From an uncultured bacterium (GTDB lineage Bacteria > Actinomycetota > Coriobacteriia > Coriobacteriales > Coriobacteriaceae): a DNA stretch of 64,000 bases. The stretch lies in NCBI GenBank assembly GCA_905214425.1, contig CAJMLY010000004.1:62001-126000 (forward strand), written 5' to 3'. The notes under the pieces are model-generated. The model did not search any database. It saw nothing but the letters and a program-made list of their open reading frames with translations, and was not told where the DNA came from. The translations under genes and the position numbers were made by a program. How positions within the stretch are numbered: position 1 is the stretch's first letter; every line of letters begins with the position of its first letter. This document shows positions 6,498 through 14,029 of this stretch, piece by piece.

Positions 6498-9146
6498 CTA
6501 GCAGACGGCGTAGTCCTGGGGCTCGCGGCCGTAGTAGGCGTCCAGGTAGAGCTCCTTGATCTCGCTCATGAGCGGGTAGCGCGGGTTAGCGCCGGTGCAC
6601 TGGTCGTTGAATGCCTGCTCGGTCATCTCGTCGAGGGTGTCGAGGAAGTACTGCTCGTCAACACCGTAGTCGGCGATGGTCTTCTTGACGCCGATGAAGT
6701 CCTTGAGCTCCTCGAGCTTCGTGATGAAGTTCTCGAAGACCTCCTTGTCGTCCTTGCCCTCGATGCCGCAGTACTTGGCCATCTCGGCGTAGTTGTGCAG
6801 CGCGTTGGGGTAAGGATACTGGGAGAAGGTACCCATCTTGACGGGAGCCTCGGCGGCGTTGTAGCGCATGACGCGGGTCAGGATGACGGCGTTTGCGAGG
6901 CCGTGGGGCAGGTGGTGGAAAGCGCCGAGCTTGTGGGCCATGGAGTGGTTGAGGCCCAGGAAGGCGTTGGCGAAGGCCATACCGGCCATGCAGGAGGCGT
7001 TGTGCATCTCCTCGCGGGCATGCGGGTCCTTGGCGCCGTTCGTGAAGCTGGAGGGCAGGTTCTCGAAGACGAGCTTAGCAGCGCGCTCGGAGAGGCCCTT
7101 GGTGTAGTCGGAAGCCATGATGGAGACATAGGACTCGATGGCGTGGGTCATGACATCGATGCCGGAGGCAGCGGTCAGGCCGCGCGGGGCGGTCATGCAG
7201 TTGTCGGCGTCGACGATAGCCATGTTGGGGAGCAGCGCGTAGTCGGCGAGCGGCCACTTGATGCCGGTCTCCTTGTCGGTGATGATGGCGAACGGCGTGC
7301 ACTCGGAGCCGGTACCCGAAGAGGTCGGGACGGCGACGAAGTAGGCCTTCTTGCCCATCTCGGGGAAGGTGAAGATACGCTTGCGGATGTCCATGAAGTC
7401 CATGGCCATGTCCTCAAACTTGCACTCGGGGTGCTCGTACATCATCCACATGATCTTGCCGGCGTCCATAGCGGAGCCACCGCCGACGGCGATGATGACG
7501 TCCGGCTCAAAGAGAGCCATCTGCTTGGCGCCGCGACGTGCGCACTGCAGCGACGGATCGGGCTCGACGTCGTAGAAGCAGTCGTGGGCGATACCCATCT
7601 CGTCGAGCTTGGCCTCGATGGCGCGGGTGTTGCCATTCTTGAAGAGGAACTGGTCGGTGACGATGAAGGCGCGCTTCTTGCCCATGACGTTGCCCAGCTC
7701 GTCGAGGGCGACGGGCGTGGAACCCTTCTTGAAGTAGACCTTCTCGGGAGCGCGGAACCACAGCATGTTCTCACGGCGCTCGGCCACAGTCTTAACGTTG
7801 ATCAAGTGCTTCACCCCAACGTTCTCGGAGACGGAGTTGCCGCCCCAGGAGCCGCAGCCCAGGGTCAGAGACGGCTTCATGCCAAAGTTGTACAGGTCAC
7901 CGATGCCGCCGTGCGAGGACGGGGTGTTGATGACGATACGGCAGGCCTTCATGACGTGCTCGAACAGGCTGATCTTCTCGGCCTGGGCGGGGTGCACGTA
8001 CAGAGAGGCGGTGTGGCCCGGGCCACCGGCGAGCACCAGGTGCTCGGCCTTGTCGACGGCCTCCTGGAAGTCCTTGGCGTGGTACATGGCCAGGACCGGG
8101 GAGAGCTTCTCGTGGGAGAACTCCTCCTTGGCGGGGTCGGTGGAGGTGACCTCGGCGATCAGGATCTTAGTCTTGGCGGGAACCTCGATGCCGGCGAGCT
8201 CGGCGATCTTAGCGGCAGCCATGCCGGGGATGCGGTGATCGAGGGCGCCGTTCTTGAACATGGCGGCACGCAGGGCCTCCATCTCGGCACCCTGCTTGAC
8301 GAAGTAGCAGCCGCGCTTCTGGAACTCGGCCTTAACCTGGTCATAGATGGTGTCGATGACGGTCACGGACTGCTCGGAAGCGCAGATCATGCCGTTGTCG
8401 AAGGTCTTGGAGTGGATGATGGAGTTGACGGCGAGCAGCACGTCGGCGGTGTCGTCGATGACGACCGGGGTGTTACCGGCGCCAACGCCCAGGGCGGGCT
8501 TGCCCGAGGAGTAAGCGGCCTTGACCATGCCCGGGCCACCGGTGGCGAGGATGATGTCGACGTCGCGCATGACCATGTTGGTCAGCTCGATGGAGGGGAC
8601 ATCGACCCAGCCGATGATGCCCTCGGGGGCACCAGCCTTGACGGCGGCGTCAAGCACGAGCTTGGCGGCGGCGATGGTGCACTTGGCGGCAGCCGGGTGC
8701 GGGGAGATGATGATGGCGTTGCGGGTCTTCAGGCTGATCAGCGTCTTGAAGATCGCGGTGGAGGTGGGGTTGGTCGTCGGGATGACGGCGCCCACGATGC
8801 CGATGGGCTCGGCGATCTTGGTGATGCCGTAAGCCTCGTCGCGCTCCAGAACGCCACAGGTCTTGGTGTTCTTGTAAGCGTTGTAGATGTACTCTGCGGC
8901 GTAGTGGTTCTTGATGACCTTGTCCTCAAGAACGCCGCGGCCGGTCTCCTCGATGGCCATCTTCGCCAACGGGATACGAGCCTTGTTGGCGGCCATGGCG
9001 GCCTCATAGAAGATCTTGTCGACCTGCTCCTGCGTGTACGTAGCAAAAAGCGCCTGGGCCTCTCGCATCTGAGCGAGCTTAGCCTCAAGCGCCTCTACGT
9101 TGTCCACAATTGCGGGAGTAGTGTTTTCCGGTGACTTTTTCACCAT
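6498..9146 (-). CDS. adhE: Bifunctional acetaldehyde-CoA/alcohol dehydrogenase
   Basis: This fermentative enzyme reduces acetyl-CoA to acetaldehyde and then ethanol, regenerating NAD+. The 882 residues are full length. The N-terminal aldehyde dehydrogenase half carries the catalytic cysteine in DNGMICASEQS. The C-terminal iron-dependent alcohol dehydrogenase half carries the NAD-binding GGGSAMDAGK and the iron-ligand region NHSMAHKLGAFHHLPHG. Such enzymes form spirosomes. The start has a good SD (GCAAGGAG) 7 bases upstream. A candidate extended -10 lies at 9187-9192 on the minus strand; no Rex-type operator was recognised. The gene indicates an anaerobic, sugar-fermenting lifestyle. Confidence 0.97.
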   Translation of the reverse strand: MVKKSPENTTPAIVDNVEALEAKLAQMREAQALFATYTQEQVDKIFYEAAMAANKARIPLAKMAIEETGRGVLEDKVIKNHYAAEYIYNAYKNTKTCGVLERDEAYGITKIAEPIGIVGAVIPTTNPTSTAIFKTLISLKTRNAIIISPHPAAAKCTIAAAKLVLDAAVKAGAPEGIIGWVDVPSIELTNMVMRDVDIILATGGPGMVKAAYSSGKPALGVGAGNTPVVIDDTADVLLAVNSIIHSKTFDNGMICASEQSVTVIDTIYDQVKAEFQKRGCYFVKQGAEMEALRAAMFKNGALDHRIPGMAAAKIAELAGIEVPAKTKILIAEVTSTDPAKEEFSHEKLSPVLAMYHAKDFQEAVDKAEHLVLAGGPGHTASLYVHPAQAEKISLFEHVMKACRIVINTPSSHGGIGDLYNFGMKPSLTLGCGSWGGNSVSENVGVKHLINVKTVAERRENMLWFRAPEKVYFKKGSTPVALDELGNVMGKKRAFIVTDQFLFKNGNTRAIEAKLDEMGIAHDCFYDVEPDPSLQCARRGAKQMALFEPDVIIAVGGGSAMDAGKIMWMMYEHPECKFEDMAMDFMDIRKRIFTFPEMGKKAYFVAVPTSSGTGSECTPFAIITDKETGIKWPLADYALLPNMAIVDADNCMTAPRGLTAASGIDVMTHAIESYVSIMASDYTKGLSERAAKLVFENLPSSFTNGAKDPHAREEMHNASCMAGMAFANAFLGLNHSMAHKLGAFHHLPHGLANAVILTRVMRYNAAEAPVKMGTFSQYPYPNALHNYAEMAKYCGIEGKDDKEVFENFITKLEELKDFIGVKKTIADYGVDEQYFLDTLDEMTEQAFNDQCTGANPRYPLMSEIKELYLDAYYGREPQDYAVC

Positions 9147-9186
9147 TTGTGTCTCCTTGCGATCGGAGATTTACCCTACGCCTTGC

Positions 9187-9192
9187 ATGATA
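9187..9192 (-). promoter_or_regulatory. Candidate adhE extended -10
   Basis: The minus strand reads TGCTATCAT about 40 bases before the adhE ATG. It sits in the loop of a CTTGC/GCAAG dyad (9182-9197). The -35 is weak. Confidence 0.4.
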
Positions 9193-9298
9193 GCAAGAAA
9201 TTATTCGGCGAACGGTAAGATTCCTGTAAAAGGCACACTAAAACGCTTCAATAAAATGAACCGCTTTAACCAAAACTATCTGCCTGCTGCATCGCCCC

Positions 9299-9326
9299 GC
9301 TCATTGGGGACAGGCTTACATGAGTG
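9299..9326 (-). repeat. REP-like element 1 (left of transposase gene)
   Basis: Read on the minus strand it is CACTCATGTAAGCCTGTCCC followed by CAATGAGC. It is an inverted copy of the right-hand elements at 10310 and 10361. Confidence 0.75.
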
Positions 9327-9330
9327 CTTT

Positions 9331-9350
9331 CACTCATTGGGGACAGACAT
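9331..9350 (-). repeat. REP-like element 2, partial
   Basis: CACTCATTGGGGACAGACAT repeats the TCATTGGGGACAG core of element 1, four bases further on. Confidence 0.65.
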
Positions 9351-9433
9351 CGTTTTGCCATTTTGCCGTTCTGGACCTGTTTTTGCCGCTCATTGGATAT
9401 AAATAGGTCACAGGCTCAGCATTTCGCGTTCCT

Positions 9434-9475
9434 TCTCTCCTTTTAGGTGTTGCCTGTTCAGTTTGAAAGGAGAGA
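9434..9475 (+). promoter_or_regulatory. Hairpin masking the transposase ribosome binding site
   Basis: TCTCTCCTTT (9434-9443) is perfectly complementary to AAAGGAGAGA (9466-9475), which contains the SD of the gene starting at 9478. Such sequestration is a known way for transposable elements to limit translation; its activity here is inferred. Confidence 0.6.
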
Positions 9476-9477
9476 TT

Positions 9478-10254
9478 ATGCCCCGATGCGCCCGCGCCGT
9501 TTCGCTCACCGGCTATTACCACGTCTTTGACCGTGGCAACTCCAAACAGATTATTTTTGAAGATGACTCTGACCGATATCGTTTCTTATCGGACATCTCG
9601 GACAGGTTTGCACGCCATAAAGTGGCAGTGTTGGCTTGGTGCCTTATGGACAACCACTTCCATTTGATGGTTGATGACCCATATGACAACCTTTCAAAGG
9701 CAATGCAGTGCGCACTGACGGCGTATGCTAAGTATTTCAATGGGAAAACGGGAAGAACGGGCCATCTGTTTGACAATCGCTATTCGCGTGTTGCGGTTGA
9801 GTCAGACACACAGGCGGTGCAGCTACTCGATTATATCCATCTCAATCCTGTGAAAGGTGCGATCGACTCTCTCGAAGCATACCGCTGGTCAAGCTTTAGG
9901 GCATACCAGTTGGGCTACGATCCCTTTGACATCTGTGATGCGGCCCCTATGCTCGACATTGTCGGAGGCTCCCGTTGCTATTGCGAGCATCTCAAGGAAG
10001 TTGCCGGGCGCATCTGGTCAGTTGAGGTTCTTCCACGCCGACGGATCCACGATGAGGATGCCCTTTCCGTTGCGCGCGAAGTCCTGCCGAGCATAGATCC
10101 TGCGCTGCTCAAGGCCCTGCCTCGTCCCGAACGCGATGCCTGCCTGCTGAGGCTCAGGCGGGCGCATCTCACGGTCAAGCAAATTGCCCGTATCACCGGT
10201 ATCGGCGCCACAAGCGTGACCAAGGCCACTGCAGGCTGGAACGAGGCGGCGTGA
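9478..10254 (+). CDS. REP-associated tyrosine transposase (Y1/HUH family)
   Basis: A 258-residue protein of the TnpA-REP (RAYT) type, a single-strand endonuclease acting on REP hairpins. The N-terminal PRCARAVSLTGYYHVFDRGN is typical. The HUH metal motif is NHFHLMV at about residues 60-66, and the catalytic tyrosine is probably the one in YAKYFN near residue 88. GHLFDNRYSR and LDYIHLNPVK are further family signatures. The C-terminal 80 residues contain a helix-turn-helix-like LTVKQIARITGIGATSVTKA. I chose ATG 9478 over the in-frame TTG at 9463 because the SD AAAGGAG lies between them. REP-like repeats flank the gene on both sides in opposite orientation. Confidence 0.88.
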   Translation: MPRCARAVSLTGYYHVFDRGNSKQIIFEDDSDRYRFLSDISDRFARHKVAVLAWCLMDNHFHLMVDDPYDNLSKAMQCALTAYAKYFNGKTGRTGHLFDNRYSRVAVESDTQAVQLLDYIHLNPVKGAIDSLEAYRWSSFRAYQLGYDPFDICDAAPMLDIVGGSRCYCEHLKEVAGRIWSVEVLPRRRIHDEDALSVAREVLPSIDPALLKALPRPERDACLLRLRRAHLTVKQIARITGIGATSVTKATAGWNEAA

Positions 10255-10284
10255 GGCAGGGGCCGAACCGCTGCCGGCATGCGT

Positions 10285-10305
10285 CACGTCTGTCCCCAAT
10301 GCGTG
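10285..10305 (+). repeat. REP-like element 3, partial
   Basis: CACGTCTGTCCCCAATGCGTG shares the TCTGTCCCCAATG core of the other copies; its ends CACG/CGTG are complementary. Confidence 0.6.
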
Positions 10306-10309
10306 AAAA

Positions 10310-10338
10310 CACTCATGTTAGCCTGTCCCCAATGAGTG
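10310..10338 (+). repeat. REP-like element 4
   Basis: This 29-base imperfect palindrome starts CACTCAT and ends ATGAGTG, with core GTTAGCCTGTCCCCA. It is the inverse of element 1. Confidence 0.75.
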
Positions 10339-10360
10339 CGATTCCTTTGACATCTGTAAA

Positions 10361-10389
10361 CACTCATGTAAGTCTGTCACCAATGAGTG
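10361..10389 (+). repeat. REP-like element 5
   Basis: It has the same 29-base architecture as element 4 (CACTCAT...ATGAGTG) with core GTAAGTCTGTCACCA. It is separated from element 4 by 22 bases that match part of the transposase gene. Confidence 0.75.
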
Positions 10390-10421
10390 CAAAAAAGCGC
10401 CCTCCGTAGGGGGGCGCTTTT
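10390..10421 (-). terminator. rpmB terminator
   Basis: A GCGCCC/GGGCGC stem is flanked by A6 on the left (T6 on the minus strand) and T4 on the right. It ends rpmB transcription and may also stop readthrough from the transposase side. Confidence 0.85.
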
Positions 10422-10489
10422 GGTAAGTTCTATATGAACGCGAGGTCTTTGACCCGGAGAGTCCGAGGTACTTGTTGGTAAGACCTTAT

Positions 10490-10678
10490 TTAGGAGCGCG
10501 CAACCTTGCCGGACTTGAGGCAGGTGGAGCAAACGTTCATCTTGCGACGGTGACCATCGACGACGACGTAGACGCGCTGGATGTTGGGGCGGAACTTACG
10601 GTTGGTGACGCGGTGAGAGTGGCTGATGGAGCGACCGGCAACGGGGTGCTTACCGCAAACTTCGCAAACTTTGGACAT
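10490..10678 (-). CDS. rpmB: 50S ribosomal protein L28 (bL28)
   Basis: A 62-residue ribosomal protein, usual length. It begins SKVCEVCGKHPVAGRSISH and ends with CSTCLKSGKVARS; the two CxxC pairs form the zinc-binding version of L28. The start is set by a perfect AAGGAGG seven bases upstream of the ATG; the longer open frame has no family support. It is monocistronic, divergent from the pyr operon, with its own promoter and terminator. Confidence 0.95.
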   Translation of the reverse strand: MSKVCEVCGKHPVAGRSISHSHRVTNRKFRPNIQRVYVVVDGHRRKMNVCSTCLKSGKVARS

Positions 10679-10732
10679 AACTGACCCTCCTTGGGCGACA
10701 AACGAACATGTCGCGTTAACAAACAAGCCTGA

Positions 10733-10741
10733 ACTATAGCA
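10733..10741 (-). promoter_or_regulatory. rpmB promoter, extended -10
   Basis: The minus strand reads TGCTATAGT about 55 bases before the rpmB ATG. The same nine bases occur before rpsT at 23422-23430. Confidence 0.6.
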
Positions 10742-10981
10742 CAGAAGCAGCTCCCTGTGCGTAATCTACACAGAGATATTCCTCTTTTGGCGATAGTGCC
10801 CACGCTACGGCCCTGGACGTAGATCCGATTTGCGTGCAGCAGAGGGGATTATGCCAGCTCGTGCGTGCGTTTTCAACCTCGTCCCACAAATATATATAGG
10901 TTTATGGAGCATTGGGCTCCGTTTACGGATTGCTCTGTATTTATGCTCGCAATTAAGCTCGAGGTTGGCTACACTATCCCT
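10742..10981. other. Intergenic stretch between rpmB and the pyr leader
   Basis: I see no gene here. A possible pyr -10 (TACACT at 10970-10975) lies near its right end with no convincing -35. A short GGAGC/GGCTCC dyad lies at about 10907-10921. Confidence 0.5.
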
Positions 10982-11130
10982 TGACCATTAAAGGGGTACG
11001 AGATACCCACATGGAATTACATTGCTGCCAAAGAGCAGCCCTTCCTGTGGGTGTCTGGTCCGCTTTGAGCGGTCGGGCATCTATTTTTTTTGACTGTGTC
11101 AGCAGTCAAGACATGTGAGGAAGGAGATCG
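10982..11130 (+). promoter_or_regulatory. Structured leader of the pyr operon, candidate PyrR-binding attenuator
   Basis: GATACCCACA (11002-11011) pairs with TGTGGGTGTC (11046-11055). Nested inside, a 5-bp stem GCTGC/GCAGC closes a hexaloop CAAAGA (11029-11034), separated from the outer stem by a large asymmetric internal loop. This is the architecture of a PyrR-binding loop. An imperfect stem around CCGCT-TTG-AGCGG (11060-11072) and T8 (11084-11091) could be the terminator. A second hairpin TTGACTG/CAGTCAA (11090-11109) lies just before the SD. The mechanism, attenuation or translational control, cannot be decided from sequence. Confidence 0.6.
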
Positions 11131-11715
11131 ATGGGCACGACTTCCCCCAAGGCGGTCATCATGGACGAGACCGCCGTCAATCGAGCGATGACCCGCATCG
11201 CGCACGAGATTCTCGAGCGCAACGAGGGCTGTGAAGACCTCGCTCTGGTCGGCATCGTCACGCGCGGCGACCTTCTGGCAAAGAAGCTCGCCGAGGAGAT
11301 CAAGGAGATCGAGGGCGTCGACGTTCCGCTCGGCAGCCTGGACATCAGCTTCTACCGCGATGACTATGCGACCAATTTCGCTCCCGCGATCCACGCTACC
11401 AACATTCCCTTCAGCGTCGACGGCAAGCGCGTCGTGCTGGTGGACGACATCCTCTATACGGGTCGTACCATCCGCGCCGCTCTCGACGCCGTCATGGACC
11501 TGGGCCGTCCGAGCCGCATCGAGCTGGCAGTCCTCGTTGACCGCGGCCACCGCGAGCTCCCCATCTCGCCGGACTTTGTCGGCAAGAACGTTCCCTCGTC
11601 GCATGAGGAGAACGTGCACCTATATATGAAGGAAGTCGACGGCCACACCGCTGTCGAGATTAACGACGTCGCGCCGGGTTCCCACGTGGGCTCCGCGCCG
11701 CTGGGAGGTGAGTAG
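11131..11715 (+). CDS. pyrR: Bifunctional pyr operon regulator/uracil phosphoribosyltransferase
   Basis: RNA-binding regulator of pyrimidine genes that also has uracil phosphoribosyltransferase activity. The 194 residues are slightly longer than the usual ~180. The PRPP-binding motif is VVLVDDILYTGRTIRAA at about residues 104-120; GSLDISFYRDD and VDRGHRELPI are further PyrR signatures. AGGAAGGAG precedes the ATG. It is the first gene of the operon, directly after a leader with a candidate PyrR target, and its end overlaps the pyrB SD region. Confidence 0.95.
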   Translation: MGTTSPKAVIMDETAVNRAMTRIAHEILERNEGCEDLALVGIVTRGDLLAKKLAEEIKEIEGVDVPLGSLDISFYRDDYATNFAPAIHATNIPFSVDGKRVVLVDDILYTGRTIRAALDAVMDLGRPSRIELAVLVDRGHRELPISPDFVGKNVPSSHEENVHLYMKEVDGHTAVEINDVAPGSHVGSAPLGGE

Positions 11716-11719
11716 TACC

Positions 11720-12664
11720 GTGGCGTTCAACCATAAGCACCTGATCGACATTACCGAGTACTCCGAAGAGGATATCAAGCTCATCCTCGAGACCGCCAAG
11801 GCGTTCTCCGAGGTCAACGAGCGTGCCATCAAGAAGGTCCCCACGCTCAAGGGCAAGACCATCGTCAACATGTTCAACGAGCCCTCGACGCGCACTCGCA
11901 GCTCCTTCGAGCTCGCCGAGAAGCGTCTTTCGGCCGACAGTCTCAACTTTGGCGGCTCCTCGACCTCCACGGTCAAGGGCGAGAGCCTCGTCGATACCGT
12001 TGAGACCCTCAACGCCTATAAGATCGACTGCATTGTCGTGCGCGACAAGCACGCCGGCGCTCCCTACATCGTCACGCAGAACTCGCCCGCAAGCGTCATC
12101 TGCGCCGGTGACGGCAAGCACAACCATCCTACGCAGGCCCTGCTCGACCTGTACACCATCTGGGAGCACAAGGGTGACTTCCACGGTCTGAAGGTCGCCG
12201 TCGTTGGCGATATCGCCCACTCCCGCGTTTGCGGCTCGCTGATCCCCGCCCTTAAGATCATGGGCTGCGAGACCTACGCCGTCGCCCCCGGCACGCTGCT
12301 GCCGCCGTCCCCCGAGGTCCTGGGCTGCGACCACGTGACGAGCGACCTCGATTCCGTCCTGCCCGAGCTGGACGTCGTCTACATGCTGCGCGTGCAGCAG
12401 GAGCGCCTCGAGGGTGCCCCGTTCCCGACCATTCGCGAGTACCACAAGCTCTTCGGCCTGACCAAGGACCGCGAGAAGCTCATGAAGCCCGACGCGATCA
12501 TCTGCCACCCTGGCCCCATCAACCGCGGCGTCGAGTTCGACTCCTATATGGCCGACCACCCGCAACGCTCCGTCATCCTGGAGCAGGTCTACGCCGGTAT
12601 CTGCGTGCGTATGGCTATCCTGTATCTGCTGCTTGGAGGTGCCGATAATGGCCTTGCTTCTTAA
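11720..12664 (+). CDS. pyrB: Aspartate carbamoyltransferase catalytic subunit
   Basis: It condenses carbamoyl phosphate and aspartate, the committed step of UMP synthesis. The 314 residues include the carbamoyl-phosphate-binding STRTRSSFE at about residue 55, HNHPTQALLDL near 135 and HPGPINRG near 265. I chose GTG 11720 because GGGAGG (11703-11708) is correctly spaced; a GTG at 11708 lies inside that SD. No pyrI follows, so the enzyme is probably the unregulated trimer. Confidence 0.94.
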   Translation: MAFNHKHLIDITEYSEEDIKLILETAKAFSEVNERAIKKVPTLKGKTIVNMFNEPSTRTRSSFELAEKRLSADSLNFGGSSTSTVKGESLVDTVETLNAYKIDCIVVRDKHAGAPYIVTQNSPASVICAGDGKHNHPTQALLDLYTIWEHKGDFHGLKVAVVGDIAHSRVCGSLIPALKIMGCETYAVAPGTLLPPSPEVLGCDHVTSDLDSVLPELDVVYMLRVQQERLEGAPFPTIREYHKLFGLTKDREKLMKPDAIICHPGPINRGVEFDSYMADHPQRSVILEQVYAGICVRMAILYLLLGGADNGLAS

Positions 12665-13937
12665 GAATGCCCACGTCGTCGACCCGTCCGTCGAGCTTGA
12701 CGGTGTCGTTGACGTCCTGATTGACGGCGATAAGATCGCCGAGGTCGGCGAGAATCTCACCGTCGAGGGAGCCGAGGTCCGCGACCTTTCCGGCAAGTAC
12801 CTCGTCCCCGGCCTGGTGGATATGCACGTTCACCTTCGCGAGCCCGGCTACGAGGTCAAAGAGGACATCGAGAGCGGTACCCGCGCAGCTGCCAAGGGCG
12901 GCTTTACCGGCGTGTGCTCCATGCCCAACACCGATCCCGTCACCGATAACGGTACCGTCGTGGAGTTCGTCAAGTCCCGTGCTGCCGAGGTCGGCCACTG
13001 CCGCGTCTATCCGTCGGGCGCCATGACCCGCGGTCTTAAGGGCGAGGCCATGTCCGAGATGGGCGATATGGTCGCCCACGGCGCCGTCGCCTTCACCGAT
13101 GACGGTCGCGGCGTGCAGGGCGCGGGCATGCTCCGTCGTTGCATGGACTACGGCAAGATGTTCGGCAAGGTCTTCATGAGTCACTGCCAGGACGAGGATC
13201 TGGTCGGCCATGGCCAGATCAACGAGGGCAAGGTCTCGACCCGTCTGGCCCTCGAGGGTTGGCCGGCTGCCGGCGAGGAGCTCCAGATCGCCCGCGACAT
13301 CGAGATCGCCAAGCTGACCGGTGCCAAGCTGCACATCCAGCACATTTCCACCGCCCATGGCCTGGAGATCGTGCGTGCCGGTAAGGCCGCTGGCGTTCAG
13401 GTTACCTGCGAGGCTACCCCGCACCACATGTTCCTGACCGAGAACGACCTGGACGAGACCTACAACACCTCGCTCAAGGTCAATCCGCCGCTGCGTACCG
13501 AGGAGGATGCCGAGGCCATCCGTCAGGGCGTCATCGACGGCACCGTCGACGCTATCGTCACCGACCACGCTCCCCACACCCCGTGGGAGAAGGCCCGCGA
13601 GTTCGAGCTTGCGCCCTTTGGCATGATCGGTCTCGAGACCTCGCTGTCGCTCGTGCTCACCGAGCTGGTCAACACGGGCAAGATGAGCGTGGGCCGCATG
13701 GTCGAGCTCATGGCCATCAAGCCGCGTGAGATTCTGGGCCTCGACCAGGTTCAGGTCAAGGCGGGCTCCGTTGCCGACCTGACCGTGTTCGATCCCGCTG
13801 CCATCTGGACGGTCGGCGAGGACGGATACGAGTCGCGTGCCGAGAACTCCGGTTTTGCCGGTCGCACGCTCACCGGTCGTGCCACCGATGTGTTTGTCGG
13901 CGGCAAGCAGACGCTCGCCGACGGCTGCATCTGCTAG
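12648..13937 (+). CDS. pyrC: Dihydroorotase
   Basis: Class I zinc amidohydrolase that cyclises carbamoyl aspartate to dihydroorotate. Of its 429 residues, the metal motif is DMHVHLREPGYE at about residues 57-68. PNTDPVTDNG is the substrate loop, the histidines in MSHCQD and IQHIST are metal ligands, and DHAPHTPWEK carries the catalytic aspartate. ATG 12648 follows GGAGG at 12635-12639 and overlaps the pyrB end by 17 bases. Confidence 0.96.
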   Translation: MALLLKNAHVVDPSVELDGVVDVLIDGDKIAEVGENLTVEGAEVRDLSGKYLVPGLVDMHVHLREPGYEVKEDIESGTRAAAKGGFTGVCSMPNTDPVTDNGTVVEFVKSRAAEVGHCRVYPSGAMTRGLKGEAMSEMGDMVAHGAVAFTDDGRGVQGAGMLRRCMDYGKMFGKVFMSHCQDEDLVGHGQINEGKVSTRLALEGWPAAGEELQIARDIEIAKLTGAKLHIQHISTAHGLEIVRAGKAAGVQVTCEATPHHMFLTENDLDETYNTSLKVNPPLRTEEDAEAIRQGVIDGTVDAIVTDHAPHTPWEKAREFELAPFGMIGLETSLSLVLTELVNTGKMSVGRMVELMAIKPREILGLDQVQVKAGSVADLTVFDPAAIWTVGEDGYESRAENSGFAGRTLTGRATDVFVGGKQTLADGCIC

Positions 13938-13957
13938 CATAGCCTTATCGCTTTTGT

Positions 13958-13995
13958 GCGCGGTGCCCTTGCGGTGCCGCGCTTTCTGTTCGTTT
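13958..13995 (+). terminator. Hairpin between pyrC and pyrK, possible internal attenuator
   Basis: GCGCGG (13958-13963) and CCGCGC (13977-13982) flank a GC-rich loop, followed by TTTCTGTTCGTTTT. It could partly terminate transcription. A second small dyad, CATGC/GCATG (14000-14013), lies just before the pyrK SD. Confidence 0.4.
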
Positions 13996-14029
13996 TGACC
14001 ATGCAACCGCATGGGGGATTGGAGCGTCT

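Larger units (their letters stand above)
9147..9477. other. Intergenic region between adhE and the Y1 transposase gene
   Basis: These 331 bases hold the adhE promoter region (9147-9200), an A/T-rich stretch without recognisable genes (9200-9298), the left REP-like repeats (9299-9350) and the SD-masking hairpin of the transposase gene (9434-9475). Confidence 0.7.

Noticed and set aside
6489..9134. An 881-codon open frame on the plus strand covering the whole of adhE
   Set aside because: It is the exact antisense of a clear adhE. Its translation is low-complexity Val/Leu/Gly/Asp without any domain, which follows from the GC-rich codon use of adhE.
9299..10389. The repeats around the Y1 transposase gene read as a CRISPR array
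   Set aside because: The repeats are palindromic, imperfect, in both orientations and irregularly spaced, and no cas gene is nearby.
10444..10486. GGTCTT...AAGACC dyad between rpmB and its terminator
   Set aside because: Only six outer base pairs with a poor inner helix; the true terminator lies just beyond.
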